Origin: Acidobacterium sp. S8
GTDB taxonomy: Bacteria; Acidobacteriota; Terriglobia; Terriglobales; Acidobacteriaceae
Direction: 5' to 3'
Assembly: GCF_009765985.1 (NCBI RefSeq)
Contig: NZ_LMUM01000027.1
Span: 17,049 to 81,048, forward strand
Length of the DNA stretch: 64,000 nucleotides
Under the pieces are notes generated by a model. That model saw only the letters and a list, made by a program, of their open reading frames with translations, did not search any database and had not been told where the DNA came from. Below, one piece after another: positions 63,636 to 64,000 of this stretch. Both the position numbers and the translations under genes were made by a program. How positions within the stretch are numbered: the first letter of the stretch is position 1; each line of letters starts with the position of its first letter.

Positions 63636-64000
63636 GGGTGCTTCCTCCTTGGGCTGTTGCACTGGCCTTTGCCCTTGAATCGGGCGGCGGCGTGTACATA
63701 CATGCCGAACGCCTCCTGGCGAAGGCGGGGGGTAGCAAGCGCAAGGGGAGGGGAATCTCCCACCCTTGAAACGAAGCGAAGCGGGAGTGGAAAGGGCAGA
63801 GCTAAGCGGAGGGCTGCACAAGCGAAGCGCGGAAGCCTGGGGAAACCCCTTGCGGGCGCGAGGGGCGGAGCTCCCCTTAGGGGCTTTGGCTGTTGCGGTT
63901 GCAATTCAGAACATCAGGGCCGGCGTTGCGGGCAGGAACAGGCCCGCTTCCATGAGAGGGCTGCCTGTTGTCAAGACTTAAGAGTTGCTGACCCGCTTCC
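63636..64000. other. Leader and intergenic region at the right edge
   Basis: GC-rich stretch with short palindromic words (for example GGAGCTCC and CCCCTTGCGGGC/GGGG segments around 63840-63880). No gene is supported. It should carry the ardC-parB promoter and perhaps an origin or transfer site. Confidence 0.35.

Larger units (their letters stand above)
45325..64000. mobile_element. Left part of a genomic island at tRNA-Asp
   Basis: It begins at the tRNA-Asp fragment and contains the DISARM-like defence operon, then ParB and ArdC genes typical of conjugative or mobilizable elements. No integrase is in view; it should lie at the other end, beside the intact tRNA-Asp, beyond the window. The right boundary is unknown. 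Confidence 0.65.

Overview
The window looks like the chromosome of a soil Acidobacteriota (Acidobacteriaceae/Terriglobales type). The basis is gene content: an Oar-like TonB receptor with an N-terminal carboxypeptidase-regulatory domain, an NHL-repeat lipoprotein, c-type cytochromes paired with cupredoxins, a PiT/DUF47 phosphate pair, and moderate GC with many regulators. No rRNA gene or ribosomal protein gene is present, so the taxonomic call is inference. It is accessory-rich: two mobile regions flank a chromosomal core.

Region 1 (about 0-10 kb) holds two short-chain dehydrogenases, each near its own regulator (TetR, ArsR), an EgtD-like histidine methyltransferase, a lone receiver domain, folE, a large GAF-PAS-PAS sigma54 activator, a STAS protein, an AraC regulator and a LysR DNA-binding fragment. 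Region 2 (about 10.3-16.7 kb) is a small mobilizable element: a MobF relaxase-helicase with strong palindromes upstream, two near-duplicate excisionase-like proteins, a Fic AMP-transferase and a tyrosine integrase that lies beside the 3' end of an initiator tRNA-Met gene.

Region 3 (about 17-31 kb) is a regulated envelope and electron-transfer cluster. An operon of response regulator, sensor kinase, porin-like protein and cupredoxin sits next to a CuA-like cupredoxin plus cytochrome c pair. It continues with a TonB receptor, an HPr-kinase-like protein and an MFS carrier, then an outer-membrane protein with another cytochrome c. Four promoter regions carry TTGTCAY direct repeats with an exact 11-nt period, the layout used by OmpR/PhoB regulators, so they probably form one regulon. 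Region 4 (31-43 kb) has htpG, a multicopper oxidase and a phospholipase C-like phosphoesterase that are both broken by +1 frameshifts, PiT and DUF47 phosphate genes, an NHL lipoprotein and a dispersed palindromic intergenic repeat.

Region 5 (43.5-45.3 kb) is a graveyard of an older element: pieces of a MobF relaxase, a RES-type gene and an integrase. It ends at a 45-nt fragment of a tRNA-Asp gene (anticodon loop to CCA), which I read as the left attachment site of a large island that runs past the right end of the window.

Region 6 (45.4-60.8 kb) is the most interesting part. It has a PD-(D/E)XK protein, a HEPN plus zinc-ribbon protein, and a tightly coupled five-gene operon: a GHKL-ATPase/SF2 helicase fusion of 1540 residues, a UvrD-like helicase, DrmA, DrmB and a NERD-nuclease/SF1 helicase. 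DrmA and DrmB are the DISARM core, but no methyltransferase or DrmC phospholipase D is seen. I read this as a DISARM-related, methylase-free helicase array for antiviral or anti-plasmid defence. ParB and ArdC genes follow, as expected for a conjugative or mobilizable island.
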